In this document: positions 1 through 6,362 of the stretch, one piece after another
Layout of the letters: every line of letters starts with the position of its first letter
How positions within the stretch are numbered: position 1 is the stretch's first letter
Origin: Acidimicrobiia bacterium
GTDB taxonomy: Bacteria > Actinomycetota > Acidimicrobiia > Spongiisociales > UBA5794
DNA length: 14,473 nt
Direction of reading: 5' to 3'
Assembly: GCA_029934555.1 (NCBI GenBank)
Contig: JAOZMA010000021.1
Span: 1-14,473 of the forward strand
Position numbers and translations under genes: made by a program
The notes under the pieces: generated by a model
What the model was told of the DNA's origin: nothing
What the model saw: the letters and a program-made list of their open reading frames with translations, nothing else
The model's database searches: none

Positions 1-50
1 CCCCTGCGGCGCGGGGGCGCCGCGTCCCCCCGCCCTTCGGTCGGGGGGAC
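1..50. repeat. Two back-to-back GC-rich hairpins
   Basis: Two strong stem-loops lie side by side. The first pairs 6-12 (GCGGCGC) with 17-23 (GCGCCGC) around a GGGG loop. The second pairs 24-32 (GTCCCCCCG) with 42-50 (CGGGGGGAC) around a 9-nt loop that contains TTCGG. They lie about 100 nt beyond the asnS stop on its downstream side, so they could end the asnS transcript, but no U-rich run follows on either strand. The rest of 51-155 shows no gene that I can support. Confidence 0.5.
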
Positions 51-155
51 AGGAGAAGGGCCCTCTGTTCCCTCACGAATCGTGGATCCAGGCTCAGAGG
101 GAGGCGCCGACGAAGGGTGTCAGGTAGTTCCAGCCTTGCTTCTGCGTGAGTGTTC

Positions 156-1550
156 CTAGAACTCCGCGTTGCGAGGTGAACGCGGGAACGGGATCACGTC
201 ACGGATGTTCTGCATGCCCGTGGTGAACTGAACCACTCGTTCGAGGCCGAGTCCGAAACCTGCGTGCGGGGCGCTTCCGAACCGCCGGAGGTCGAGGTAC
301 CACCAGTAGTGATCCTCGTCCATGCCCTTGATGCGCATGCTGTCGGCGAGCACGTCGAGTCGCTCCTCGCGCTGGCTCCCACCGATGATCTCGCCGATCT
401 GAGGGACGAGAACGTCCATCGCTGCGACGGTCTTCCCGTCGTCGTTGCGTCGCATGTAGAACGCCTTGAAGTCGAACGGGAAGTCGGTGACGATCACCGG
501 CTTCTTGATCACCTGCTCGGTGAGGTACCGCTCATGTTCGGACTGGAGGTCGTCGCCCCATGCCACCGGGAACTCGAAGGATTCGTCAGCCTTCTCGAGG
601 AGATCGATCGCCTGGGTGTACGTGATGCGTTCGAAGTCGCTCTCGGCGACGCCGATGAGCATGTCGAGCAGGCCTTCGTCGACCCACTTGTTGAAGAACT
701 CGATGTCGGTCGTGTTGTGTTCGAGCACGTAGCGGATGAGGTACTTGACGTAGTCCTCTGCGAGGTCGGCGTTGTCGCTGAGGTCTGCGAAAGCCATCTC
801 TGGTTCGATCATCCAGAACTCGGCGAGATGCCGGCGCGTGTTGGAGTTCTCCGCCCGGAAGGTTGGACCGAACGTGTACACCCGATCGAGAGCGAGGGCG
901 TAGGTCTCTGCGTTGAGTTGGCCGCTCACCGTGAGAAATGTCGGTGTACCGAAGAAGTCCTGTGTGTAGTCGACGGCGCCATCTCCATCCCGGGGCGGCG
1001 ATGCCGGATCGAGGGTCGTGACCCGGAACATCTCACCGGCGCCTTCGGCATCGCTGGTGGTGATGATCGGTGCGTGGAGGTAGAGGAACCCACGATCCTG
1101 GTAGAAGCGGTGTGTTGCGTAGGAGAGGGAGTTGCGCATCCGGGCCACGGCGCCGATCGTGTTGGTGCGAGCCCGCAGGTGGGAGAGCTCACGAAGACGC
1201 TCGAACGACACGCGCTTCTTCTGGAGCGGGTAGGTCTCCGGGTCGGCGAGGCCGAACGGTTCAACTTCGGTGGCCTTGATCTCGACGCGCTGGCCCTTGG
1301 CGGGGGACTCCGTAAGGGTTCCGGTGACCCGGACGGCGCTTCCGATGGTGAGGCGGAGAACGTCGGCCTCGTAGTTGGAGAGATCTCCGTCTGCGATGAC
1401 CTGGAGGCCGGTGAGGGCTGACCCGTCATTGATCTCGATGAACGAGAATCCGCCTTTCGAATCCCGCCGGGTCCGGACCCATCCGGCCACAGTCACCTCG
1501 GCGCCGTAGTCGTCTCGCTCGAGAACGTCCTTGATCAAATCCCGGTTCAT
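156..1550 (-). CDS. asnS: Asparaginyl-tRNA synthetase
   Basis: Class IIb aminoacyl-tRNA synthetase that charges tRNA-Asn with asparagine using ATP in the cytoplasm. The 464 residues match the usual length (about 465). An N-terminal OB-fold anticodon-binding domain (about 1-115, with VAGWVRTRRDSKGGFSFIEI) precedes the class II catalytic core. Motif 2 appears as FRAENSNTRRHLAEFWMIEP and motif 3 as GFGLGLERVVQF near the end, followed by IRDVIPFPR. The HLAEFWMIEPE form and the overall length point to AsnRS rather than AspRS, which is longer with a GAD insertion. The ATG at 1548-1550 is preceded by AAGGAG seven bases upstream. The leader (1551 to about 1700) is structured and listed separately. 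The gene is divergent from the small gene at 1754. Many familiar actinobacteria instead make Asn-tRNA by amidation of Asp-tRNA, so a dedicated AsnRS is informative. Confidence 0.97.
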   Translation of the reverse strand: MNRDLIKDVLERDDYGAEVTVAGWVRTRRDSKGGFSFIEINDGSALTGLQVIADGDLSNYEADVLRLTIGSAVRVTGTLTESPAKGQRVEIKATEVEPFGLADPETYPLQKKRVSFERLRELSHLRARTNTIGAVARMRNSLSYATHRFYQDRGFLYLHAPIITTSDAEGAGEMFRVTTLDPASPPRDGDGAVDYTQDFFGTPTFLTVSGQLNAETYALALDRVYTFGPTFRAENSNTRRHLAEFWMIEPEMAFADLSDNADLAEDYVKYLIRYVLEHNTTDIEFFNKWVDEGLLDMLIGVAESDFERITYTQAIDLLEKADESFEFPVAWGDDLQSEHERYLTEQVIKKPVIVTDFPFDFKAFYMRRNDDGKTVAAMDVLVPQIGEIIGGSQREERLDVLADSMRIKGMDEDHYWWYLDLRRFGSAPHAGFGLGLERVVQFTTGMQNIRDVIPFPRSPRNAEF

Positions 1551-1570
1551 GCAGCACTCCTTGACGACTC

Positions 1571-1677
1571 GGGACGATAGCCCTCGTGTGCCCGTGTGGG
1601 CTCTGATCCAGGCGCCACCCCCGTCGAACGTCGTTTGTGCCTAGGACCACCTGTGGTGTGGTTGTAGACACAAACGA
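1571..1677 (-). promoter_or_regulatory. Structured asnS 5' leader, T-box-like in part
   Basis: Read on the minus strand, the leader begins with a stem formed by TCGTTTGTG and CACAAACGA (1669-1677 with 1631-1639). It then has a 6/6 internal loop and an inner ACCAC/GTGGT stem (1658-1662 with 1646-1650). Downstream, GGGTGGCGCC (1611-1620) is followed by AGCCC/GGGCT pairing and by CGTCCC (1571-1576). This order resembles a T-box antiterminator (GGG, bulge UGGNACC, stem, CGUCCC), with one mismatch in the bulge (UGGCGCC). UGGC would complement the GCCA 3' end of tRNA-Asn. Against it, no AAC specifier lies in the expected 3' side of the first stem, the helix above the bulge is imperfect, and I find neither a U-rich terminator nor a clear anti-Shine-Dalgarno. 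A structured leader is likely; T-box identity is tentative. Confidence 0.3.
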
Positions 1678-1699
1678 TCGGCGTTGCCGCAAATTCCTT

Positions 1700-1729
1700 T
1701 TGCTTTCAAGGGTTTCAGTGAATTACACT
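1700..1729 (+). promoter_or_regulatory. Candidate promoter of the 1754 gene
   Basis: A -35-like TTGCTT (1700-1705) and a -10-like TACACT (1724-1729) are separated by 18 bp, or by 17 bp if TTACAC is taken as the -10. The same TACACT hexamer precedes the tRNA gene in this window. The element lies 25-30 nt before the ATG at 1754, leaving room for a short leader with the Shine-Dalgarno GGAGG at 1742-1746. The -35 match is weak. Confidence 0.45.
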
Positions 1730-1736
1730 GGTGTAA
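1723..1736. promoter_or_regulatory. Palindromic operator candidate over the -10
   Basis: TTACAC-TG-GTGTAA is a perfect inverted repeat of two 6-nt half-sites separated by 2 nt. It covers the -10 element of the promoter reading to 1754, where a bound dimeric regulator would block polymerase. It also lies in the only intergenic space between this gene and asnS, so it could affect both. I do not recognise the cognate regulator, and no regulator gene is adjacent. Confidence 0.4.
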
Positions 1737-1753
1737 GACACGGAGGGTTCTTC

Positions 1754-2140
1754 ATGGCGGTAGCAGTTCGCGAATCGATGGTCACCGATGTTGATCGGGT
1801 CACGGCGGCAACGCTCGACGTCTACATGAAGCGCAGGGATCTCGCTACTGAGATGCCGCTCGCAGAGATCCTGTCCGTGCCGTCCGACCTCGGTGCCCTC
1901 CGAGCGGTCGTCGGTGCATCCGACAGGACCGTGGAGATCGTTCTCGACGCCGAGGTTGAAGCTGCTGCCGTCGCACCGTCCGCCTGGGCGTTGGCAGCGA
2001 AAGGTTTCCAGCCGATCGTGCTCGTGGCTCTCGACCGGATCGGCGAGGCTCACGATGGTCTGCGGGGCACGCCGTGCCGGCTCCAGCCCTGGTGGCCGAG
2101 CGGGGACAACATCGTCTTCGGTGCGTTCGAGTCGACCTGA
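1754..2140 (+). CDS. Conserved-looking small protein of unknown function
   Basis: A 128-residue soluble protein that I do not recognise. The reading frame is open further upstream, but the ATG at 1754 is chosen because GGAGG (1742-1746) sits 7 nt before it and the candidate promoter lies between it and the earlier starts. The N-terminal third is acidic-helical (TDVDRVTAATLDVYMKRRDL). The middle is rich in alanine and valine, and the C-terminus ends in a tryptophan pair and WPSGDNIVFGAFES. There is no signal peptide, membrane segment or metal motif. The codon pattern resembles its neighbours. It is probably monocistronic: the next gene has its own start region 42 nt later. Having a palindrome over its promoter suggests regulated expression, which is inference. 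Confidence 0.75.
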   Translation: MAVAVRESMVTDVDRVTAATLDVYMKRRDLATEMPLAEILSVPSDLGALRAVVGASDRTVEIVLDAEVEAAAVAPSAWALAAKGFQPIVLVALDRIGEAHDGLRGTPCRLQPWWPSGDNIVFGAFEST

Positions 2141-2169
2141 TGACGTCGCCTTCGCTACCGGCGAGGCCC

Positions 2170-2175
2170 TAACCT
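2170..2175 (+). promoter_or_regulatory. -10 element of a probable leaderless transcript (HAD gene)
   Basis: TAACCT lies exactly 7 nt before the ATG at 2183, and no Shine-Dalgarno lies in between. With this spacing the transcription start would fall on the start codon. No convincing -35 is visible. Confidence 0.4.
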
Positions 2176-2182
2176 CAACGTC

Positions 2183-3133
2183 ATGCCGGTTCCCCTCTAT
2201 ACCCAGACCGTTATCGCCCTGGTGTGGGACTTCGACCGCACGCTCATCCCGACCAACATGCAGGACCCCATCTTCGAGGCGTACGACGTTGATCCCTCGG
2301 TGTTCTGGGCGGAGGTCGATGGGCTCGTCGAGTACTACGGTCGCCAGGGTGTGCGCATCCAGCGTGACATCGCCTATCTCGGCCACCTCCTGACGTACGT
2401 CAGAGACGGAGCGTTCAAGGGCCTGACGAACGAGCGGCTTCTCGAACTCGGGGCCGAGCTGGTCGCCGCACCCGGCATGCCTGACTTCCTGGAAGAGTCC
2501 CGCCGACACGTGGCGGAGATCCCGGAGTTCGCCGATGAGGGCATCTCCGTTGAGCACTACGTCGTCTCCACAGGCATTCTCCCGATGATCGAAGGCAGCG
2601 TATTCGCCGACCACGTCGACGGCATCTGGGCGAACACACTCATCGAGTCGCCGGCGCCGCCCGGCTACCTCGACCAACTCCCCGTCGCTTCGGCTACCGG
2701 CCCGGTGAGCCACCTCGGCTACACGATTGACAACACCGCGAAAACCAGGGCCCTCTTCGAGATCAACAAGGGCGTGAATCGGACCACCGACGTTGATGTG
2801 AATTCCAGGATCGGAGAAGAAGAACGTCGCGTCCCGCTCCGGCACATGATCTACATCGCCGACGGCCCTTCTGACGTACCGTGCTTCTCGATCCTCAATC
2901 AGAACGGCGGAAAGACGCTTGGCGTCTACACGCTGCAACCGGTCGACAACCACCGGCAAGTGAAGCAGCTCCAGGCACAAGGGCGGATCCAGGGGATGGC
3001 AGAGGCCGACTACCGACCGGGCAAGGCTGCGTATCTCTGGCTCATGGACAGCATCGAACAGATCGGACACGAGATCGTCGAGGCCAGGCGCCAGGCCTTC
3101 GCCTCGATCCCGAACCCGCCGGGACATGCGTAG
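2183..3133 (+). CDS. HAD-superfamily hydrolase
   Basis: A 316-residue protein of the haloacid dehalogenase superfamily, most likely a Mg-dependent phosphatase of unknown substrate. Motif I is DFDRT at 16-20, giving the nucleophile D16 and acid/base D18. Motif II is the threonine/serine region VVST at about 127-130. A motif III lysine is plausible at K187 (NTAKTRALFEINKG), and motif IV is ADGPSDVPCF at 226-235 with D227 and D231 as metal ligands. The large segment between motifs I and II (about 20-125) fits a helical C1-type cap. No signal peptide or membrane segment is visible. The ATG at 2183 begins seven residues before the first strand leading into motif I and follows a TAACCT box, so a leaderless mRNA is likely. 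The 3' end is followed by a 7-nt repeat array and a hairpin. Confidence 0.85.
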   Translation: MPVPLYTQTVIALVWDFDRTLIPTNMQDPIFEAYDVDPSVFWAEVDGLVEYYGRQGVRIQRDIAYLGHLLTYVRDGAFKGLTNERLLELGAELVAAPGMPDFLEESRRHVAEIPEFADEGISVEHYVVSTGILPMIEGSVFADHVDGIWANTLIESPAPPGYLDQLPVASATGPVSHLGYTIDNTAKTRALFEINKGVNRTTDVDVNSRIGEEERRVPLRHMIYIADGPSDVPCFSILNQNGGKTLGVYTLQPVDNHRQVKQLQAQGRIQGMAEADYRPGKAAYLWLMDSIEQIGHEIVEARRQAFASIPNPPGHA

Positions 3134-3137
3134 GCCC

Positions 3138-3165
3138 AGCTGACAGCCAACAGCTGACAGCGAAC
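3138..3165 (+). repeat. Four tandem 7-nt units after the HAD gene
   Basis: AGCTGAC, AGCCAAC, AGCTGAC and AGCGAAC run head to tail from 5 nt after the HAD stop codon, so the consensus is AGCNRAC. Equivalently, a 14-nt unit (TGACAGCSAACAGC) occurs twice at 3141-3168. Two TGA triplets lie in the two frames 0 and 2 of the window, on the coding strand of the gene that ends here. The array runs directly into the hairpin at 3166-3188. Confidence 0.8.
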
Positions 3166-3188
3166 AGCCCGATTCTTGCGGTCGGGCT
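3166..3188 (+). terminator. Hairpin downstream of the HAD gene
   Basis: AGCCCGA (3166-3172) pairs perfectly with TCGGGCT (3182-3188) around a 9-nt loop. It lies 33 nt after the stop codon and before the promoter of the next gene, where a terminator is expected. There is no U-tract after it, so it would not be a textbook intrinsic terminator. Confidence 0.4.
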
Positions 3189-3234
3189 GGTAGCGGGCGG
3201 CTCCTCTCAATTCGCCCGAATCGCATCCACTCGG

Positions 3235-3240
3235 TACCTT
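3235..3240 (+). promoter_or_regulatory. Candidate -10 of the hydroxyacyl-CoA dehydrogenase gene
   Basis: TACCTT lies 31 nt upstream of the ATG at 3272, leaving a short leader with the Shine-Dalgarno GAGGAG. A weak -35 (TTCGCC, 3211-3216) is 18 bp upstream. Confidence 0.35.
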
Positions 3241-3271
3241 CGCGTTGCCGCACACACCGAGAGGAGCTGCC

Positions 3272-4132
3272 ATGTCTATCGAGCGTGTTGGGATCGTTGG
3301 TGGGGGACAGATGGGCGGAGGGATCGCCGAGGTCTGTGTCAAGGCCGGCGTGAACACGATCATCGTCGAGGTCAACGAGGAACTCGTTGCCCGATCGAAA
3401 GCCGGTATCGAGAAATCGCTCGCCAAGGCGGTCGACCGGGGCAAACTGGAGCCCGAGGCTCGCGATGCAGCGCTCTCGATTCTCACGTTCTCGACCGACC
3501 GGGAATCGCTCGCAGACCGTGACCTCGTCATCGAAGCGGTCGTTGAAGACGAGAACCTCAAACACGACATCTTCAGCGATCTCGATCGGATCGTGACGTC
3601 CCCCGATGCGCTCCTGGCCACGAACACGTCGTCGATACCGGTCACACGCATCGCTCAGGCCACGAATCGGCCGGAGTCGGTGGTCGGGATGCACTTCTTC
3701 AATCCGGCGACGATCATGCCCCTCGTTGAGATCATCCGCACCGTGGTGGTCTCGGACGACGCGGTGGAACGGGCTGCAGCGTTCGCCTCGGATCAACTGG
3801 GGAAGACGGTGGTCCATGCCAAGGATCGGGCAGGGTTCATCGTGAACAAGCTTCTCTGTCCCTACATCTTCGAATCGATTCGGATGCTGGAGGATGGATT
3901 CGCAACGCGAGAAGACATCGACGCGGCAATGGTGAACGGCGCGGGCTATCCGATGGGGCCACTCACGCTCTCAGATCTGATCGGAAATGACACGATGCTC
4001 GCCGTCGCAGAATCGCTGATGGCCGAGTACGAGGACCCACGCTACGCGGCGCCCCCGCTTCTCAAGCGCATGGTGGAGGCGGGCCTGCTCGGCAGGAAGA
4101 CCGGCAAGGGCTTCTACGACTACGGACGGTAG
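3272..4132 (+). CDS. 3-hydroxyacyl-CoA dehydrogenase (3-hydroxybutyryl-CoA type)
   Basis: NAD(P)-dependent oxidoreductase interconverting 3-hydroxyacyl-CoA and 3-ketoacyl-CoA, used in beta-oxidation or in butyrate/polyhydroxyalkanoate-type pathways. The 286 residues match the stand-alone single-domain family (about 280-290), not the fused FadB type. The N-terminal Rossmann motif is GIVGGGQMGGGIAE. The catalytic histidine is in GMHFFNPATIMPLVEII, with the paired glutamate in VEII. The C-terminal dimer domain has DRAGFIVNKLL and ends with KTGKGFYDYG. A DLIGNDTMLAV segment stands where relatives usually read GLDT. The frame is open upstream, but the ATG at 3272 is chosen because GAGGAG lies 5 nt before it and the protein then begins directly at the Rossmann strand. 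It is monocistronic and convergent with the thioredoxin-like gene. Substrate chain length cannot be read from sequence. Confidence 0.93.
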   Translation: MSIERVGIVGGGQMGGGIAEVCVKAGVNTIIVEVNEELVARSKAGIEKSLAKAVDRGKLEPEARDAALSILTFSTDRESLADRDLVIEAVVEDENLKHDIFSDLDRIVTSPDALLATNTSSIPVTRIAQATNRPESVVGMHFFNPATIMPLVEIIRTVVVSDDAVERAAAFASDQLGKTVVHAKDRAGFIVNKLLCPYIFESIRMLEDGFATREDIDAAMVNGAGYPMGPLTLSDLIGNDTMLAVAESLMAEYEDPRYAAPPLLKRMVEAGLLGRKTGKGFYDYGR

Positions 4133-4174
4133 ATCAGTCCGGGCTGGTCCGGAGAGACCGGGCTACTGGGCTAC
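4129..4174. repeat. GTAGNNCA-type units at a convergent gene junction
   Basis: The plus-strand gene ends in GTAGATCA (4129-4136), whose TAG is its stop codon. The minus-strand gene ends in GTAGCCCA then GTAGCCCG (4174 to 4159), and the TAG of the second unit is its stop codon. The 8-nt units therefore straddle both coding ends, each in the orientation of its own gene. The whole stretch is an imperfect inverted repeat with a GGTC/GACC core and may form a two-way terminator. No U-run is present. Confidence 0.6.
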
Positions 4175-4585
4175 GCGGCGGGCGCCGTTCGACTCGAGCA
4201 CGCGCGCCAGTTGATCTTTCTTGATGAGTCCGGATGTCCGGAATCGTTGCGTCGGCCTGCTCGCCTGCTGCTTCTTCGTCCCCTGTGCCTTCTTGCGGGC
4301 CTTCTTCGAGTTCTTCTTCGGGGGCCGAGCGATGACGACGGTCGTAGGCGTCGATCGGATCTTGTAAGTCTGTGCTGCACCGGAGACACGACCAATGTCG
4401 GCCTTCACGACGTGAGCGCTTTCGCCGTATTCTCGAGCAAGCTCATTGACGATTCCGTCCATGACCTGGCACGGGGCACACCCGACCTGGAAGAAGTTGA
4501 TCAGCACCGGGCGCCCTGAAGCGATCATCGGCTGCAGTTCGTCGAGGCTGTTGATCTTGCGCGCCTTGGTCTTACGTTTGAACAT
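4163..4585 (-). CDS. Thioredoxin-like protein with a lysine-rich insert
   Basis: A 140-residue thioredoxin-fold protein. The redox motif is CAPC (C36-C39) after the strand VLINFFQVG, and the cis-proline is P80 in RSTPTTVVI. Both catalytic cysteines are kept, so disulfide exchange is plausible. The CAPC spelling differs from the CGPC of housekeeping thioredoxin and will shift redox potential. Between the strand after the cis-proline and the C-terminal helix, residues about 88-114 form an insert with eight lysines in sixteen residues (PPKKNSKKARKKAQGTKK). Normal thioredoxins have a short turn there. The N-terminus (MFKRKTKARK) is also basic. There is no signal peptide, so it is cytoplasmic. The basic surfaces suggest binding to nucleic acid, ribosome or acidic lipid, which is inference. 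The ATG at 4585 has an AGAGG-type ribosome-binding site. Confidence 0.85.
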   Translation of the reverse strand: MFKRKTKARKINSLDELQPMIASGRPVLINFFQVGCAPCQVMDGIVNELAREYGESAHVVKADIGRVSGAAQTYKIRSTPTTVVIARPPKKNSKKARKKAQGTKKQQASRPTQRFRTSGLIKKDQLARVLESNGARRVAQ

Positions 4586-4609
4586 CGTGGCCCTCTCCGG
4601 TTCCCGCGG

Positions 4610-4638
4610 TTCAACGTGCGGGGTCGGGGAAGTATGCC
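4610..4638 (+). promoter_or_regulatory. Candidate promoter of the ThDP enzyme gene
   Basis: TTCAAC (4610-4615) and TATGCC (4633-4638) are separated by 17 bp in the 142-nt space between the divergent thioredoxin-like and ThDP genes. A leader of about 80 nt would follow. It holds a possible five-codon reading frame (ATG at 4711) whose TGA overlaps the ATGATG start of the main gene. Confidence 0.3.
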
Positions 4639-4727
4639 CGCCGGCCGACGCAACTGCTCGTCATGCCCGATTCGGCGGGACCTCAGAACGACCAGAATGG
4701 CAACATCGCGATGGACAGGAGTCGATG

Positions 4728-6362
4728 ATGGCGAAGATTCACGGCGGTCAGGCGATCGCTCGAGCCCTCAGGGCTGAAGGTGTCGACACGGTGTTCGTGC
4801 TGCCGGGTGGGCACATCCTTCCGACGATCGACGGGTGTGTTGCAGAGGGCATCAAGGTCGTCGACGTGAGGCACGAGCAGGCAGCAGCGCATGCCGCCGA
4901 TGCATACGCTCGACTCACCGGACGCCTCGGCGTTGTTGTCGCTACTGCAGGACCAGGGGTCACCGACACGATCACCGGGATCGCGAATGCCTGGTTCGCG
5001 AACAGCCCGGTGCTCCTCATTGGGGGCCGTCACCTCACCACAGAAGATCTACGCGGCGGTCTCCAGGAGATGGATCATCCCCGCATGTTCGGCTCGATCA
5101 CGAAATGGGCCGGCACGGCATTCGATGAATCCAGGTTGCCCGAGTACATCGCGACTGCGGCACGTCATGCGTTCTCCGGTCGAGGCGGACCCGTGTTCCT
5201 GGATATCCCTTGGGATGTTCAGGCGGGGATGGTGGAGGAGAGCGCCATCGCATGGCCGTCGGGATACCGGGCCGACCGGCCGGCCGGCCTCGACGACGAC
5301 ACGCTCAACGAAGTGGTCCGCATTCTCGACCGCTCCGAACGACCCGTCGTCTTCGCCGGCACCGGGTATCGATGGAGCCGCTACGGCGACCCGTCCGCCG
5401 CTCTCTCCGGTCTCGTCGAGACGCTCAACGCCCCGGTGTTCCTGAACAGCCTCGCTCGTGGAACCCTCCGTTGGGACCACCCGTTGCTCGGAAACCGAAC
5501 CCGTTCGGATGCGCTGCGGGCCGCAGACGTGGTCGTGGCTCTTGGTGTCGACTGGGACTTCCGCACGGGATTCGGCAAGAAGGTCGCAGATGATGCCACC
5601 GTGATCCAGATCGATGCCGAGTCGTCACGGGTCGGGTGGAATCGTGCAGCGGCAATCGGTGTCGTCGCGGATCCCGGTGCGGTTGCCGCGCAACTCGCTG
5701 ATCGTGTCGGAAGCGGTGGGCACGATGACTGGGTCGCTGAGATCGCTGCAATCGAGAGTCAGAAGCAAATGGTTGCAGATGAGATGGCGGCTGCCGACGG
5801 GGGTCCGGTTCCTCCCGAGCGTTTCGCTCGCGAGGTCGCCGAGTTCTTCGGCGAAGACACGATCGTCGCTGCAGATGGGGGCGACATCGTCTCGACCACG
5901 GCCAAGTGGCTTCGGACAAGTCGTCCGGGTGGACTCCTCGATCCTGGTCCGTTCGGGTGCCTCGGTGTCGGGGCACCCTTCGCTCTCGCGGCCAAGTCTC
6001 TTGAACCTGATACGAGGGTGGGCATCGTCTACGGCGACGGGTCATTCGGATTCAACGGTATGGAATTCGATTCTCTCATTCGACACGGCATGCCCGTCGT
6101 CGGCGTTGTCGGAAACGACGGAGCGTGGAACAACATCAAGGCGATCCACCGGATGCTCTACCCAGATCGCATGGTGGCTACCGATCTCGGCATCGTCCGG
6201 TACGACCTGATGGTCGAAGGGCTCGGCGGTTACGGCGAGTTCGTCGAGAACGCTTCGGAGCTACGGCCTGCCCTCGAGCGAGCCCAGGACAGCGGTCTCC
6301 CCGCTCTCGTGAACGTGCACATAGCGGAACAGTTCAGAATCAGTAGTGCGTATGGGGGATGA
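4728..6362 (+). CDS. ThDP-dependent enzyme, acetolactate synthase / 2-hydroxyacyl-CoA lyase type
   Basis: A three-domain thiamine-diphosphate enzyme of 544 residues, normal for this superfamily. The pyrimidine-binding domain has VFVLPGGHILPTID and the catalytic glutamate E50 in DVRHEQAAAHAADAYAR, followed by VVVATAGPGVTDTITGIANA. The central domain spans about 190-330. The cofactor-binding domain has GPFGCLGVGAPFALAA and the metal/ThDP motif GDGSFGFNGMEF at 436-447, ending at N463 (GNDGAWNN). Members with this C-terminus are labelled acetolactate synthase-like or 2-hydroxyacyl-CoA lyase/oxalyl-CoA decarboxylase-like; I cannot choose between them. No small regulatory subunit (IlvN) follows, which argues against a biosynthetic role. 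The ATG at 4728 sits 6 nt after AGGAG; an ATG at 4725 is possible, and the longer open frame back to 4446 has no support. The 3' end runs straight into an 8-nt repeat array. Confidence 0.88.
   Translation: MAKIHGGQAIARALRAEGVDTVFVLPGGHILPTIDGCVAEGIKVVDVRHEQAAAHAADAYARLTGRLGVVVATAGPGVTDTITGIANAWFANSPVLLIGGRHLTTEDLRGGLQEMDHPRMFGSITKWAGTAFDESRLPEYIATAARHAFSGRGGPVFLDIPWDVQAGMVEESAIAWPSGYRADRPAGLDDDTLNEVVRILDRSERPVVFAGTGYRWSRYGDPSAALSGLVETLNAPVFLNSLARGTLRWDHPLLGNRTRSDALRAADVVVALGVDWDFRTGFGKKVADDATVIQIDAESSRVGWNRAAAIGVVADPGAVAAQLADRVGSGGHDDWVAEIAAIESQKQMVADEMAAADGGPVPPERFAREVAEFFGEDTIVAADGGDIVSTTAKWLRTSRPGGLLDPGPFGCLGVGAPFALAAKSLEPDTRVGIVYGDGSFGFNGMEFDSLIRHGMPVVGVVGNDGAWNNIKAIHRMLYPDRMVATDLGIVRYDLMVEGLGGYGEFVENASELRPALERAQDSGLPALVNVHIAEQFRISSAYGG

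Noticed and set aside
60..155. Short minus-strand frame ending GWNYLTPFVGASL after asnS
   Set aside because: It has no start codon or ribosome-binding site and only about 20 codons after the asnS stop, so it cannot be supported as a gene.
264..1421. Long plus-strand open frame (385 codons) opposite asnS
   Set aside because: It is exactly antisense to a full-length AsnRS with all class II motifs; the translation is acidic, low-complexity and typical of a GC-rich shadow frame.
1715..3817. 700-codon minus-strand open frame
   Set aside because: It runs antisense across three genes with recognisable products and their intergenic regions, and its translation is rich in Arg, Asp and His without any domain.
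4446..4727. N-terminal extension of the ThDP enzyme
   Set aside because: The extension overlaps the thioredoxin-like gene on the other strand, has no similarity to the family N-terminus, and a Shine-Dalgarno precedes 4728.
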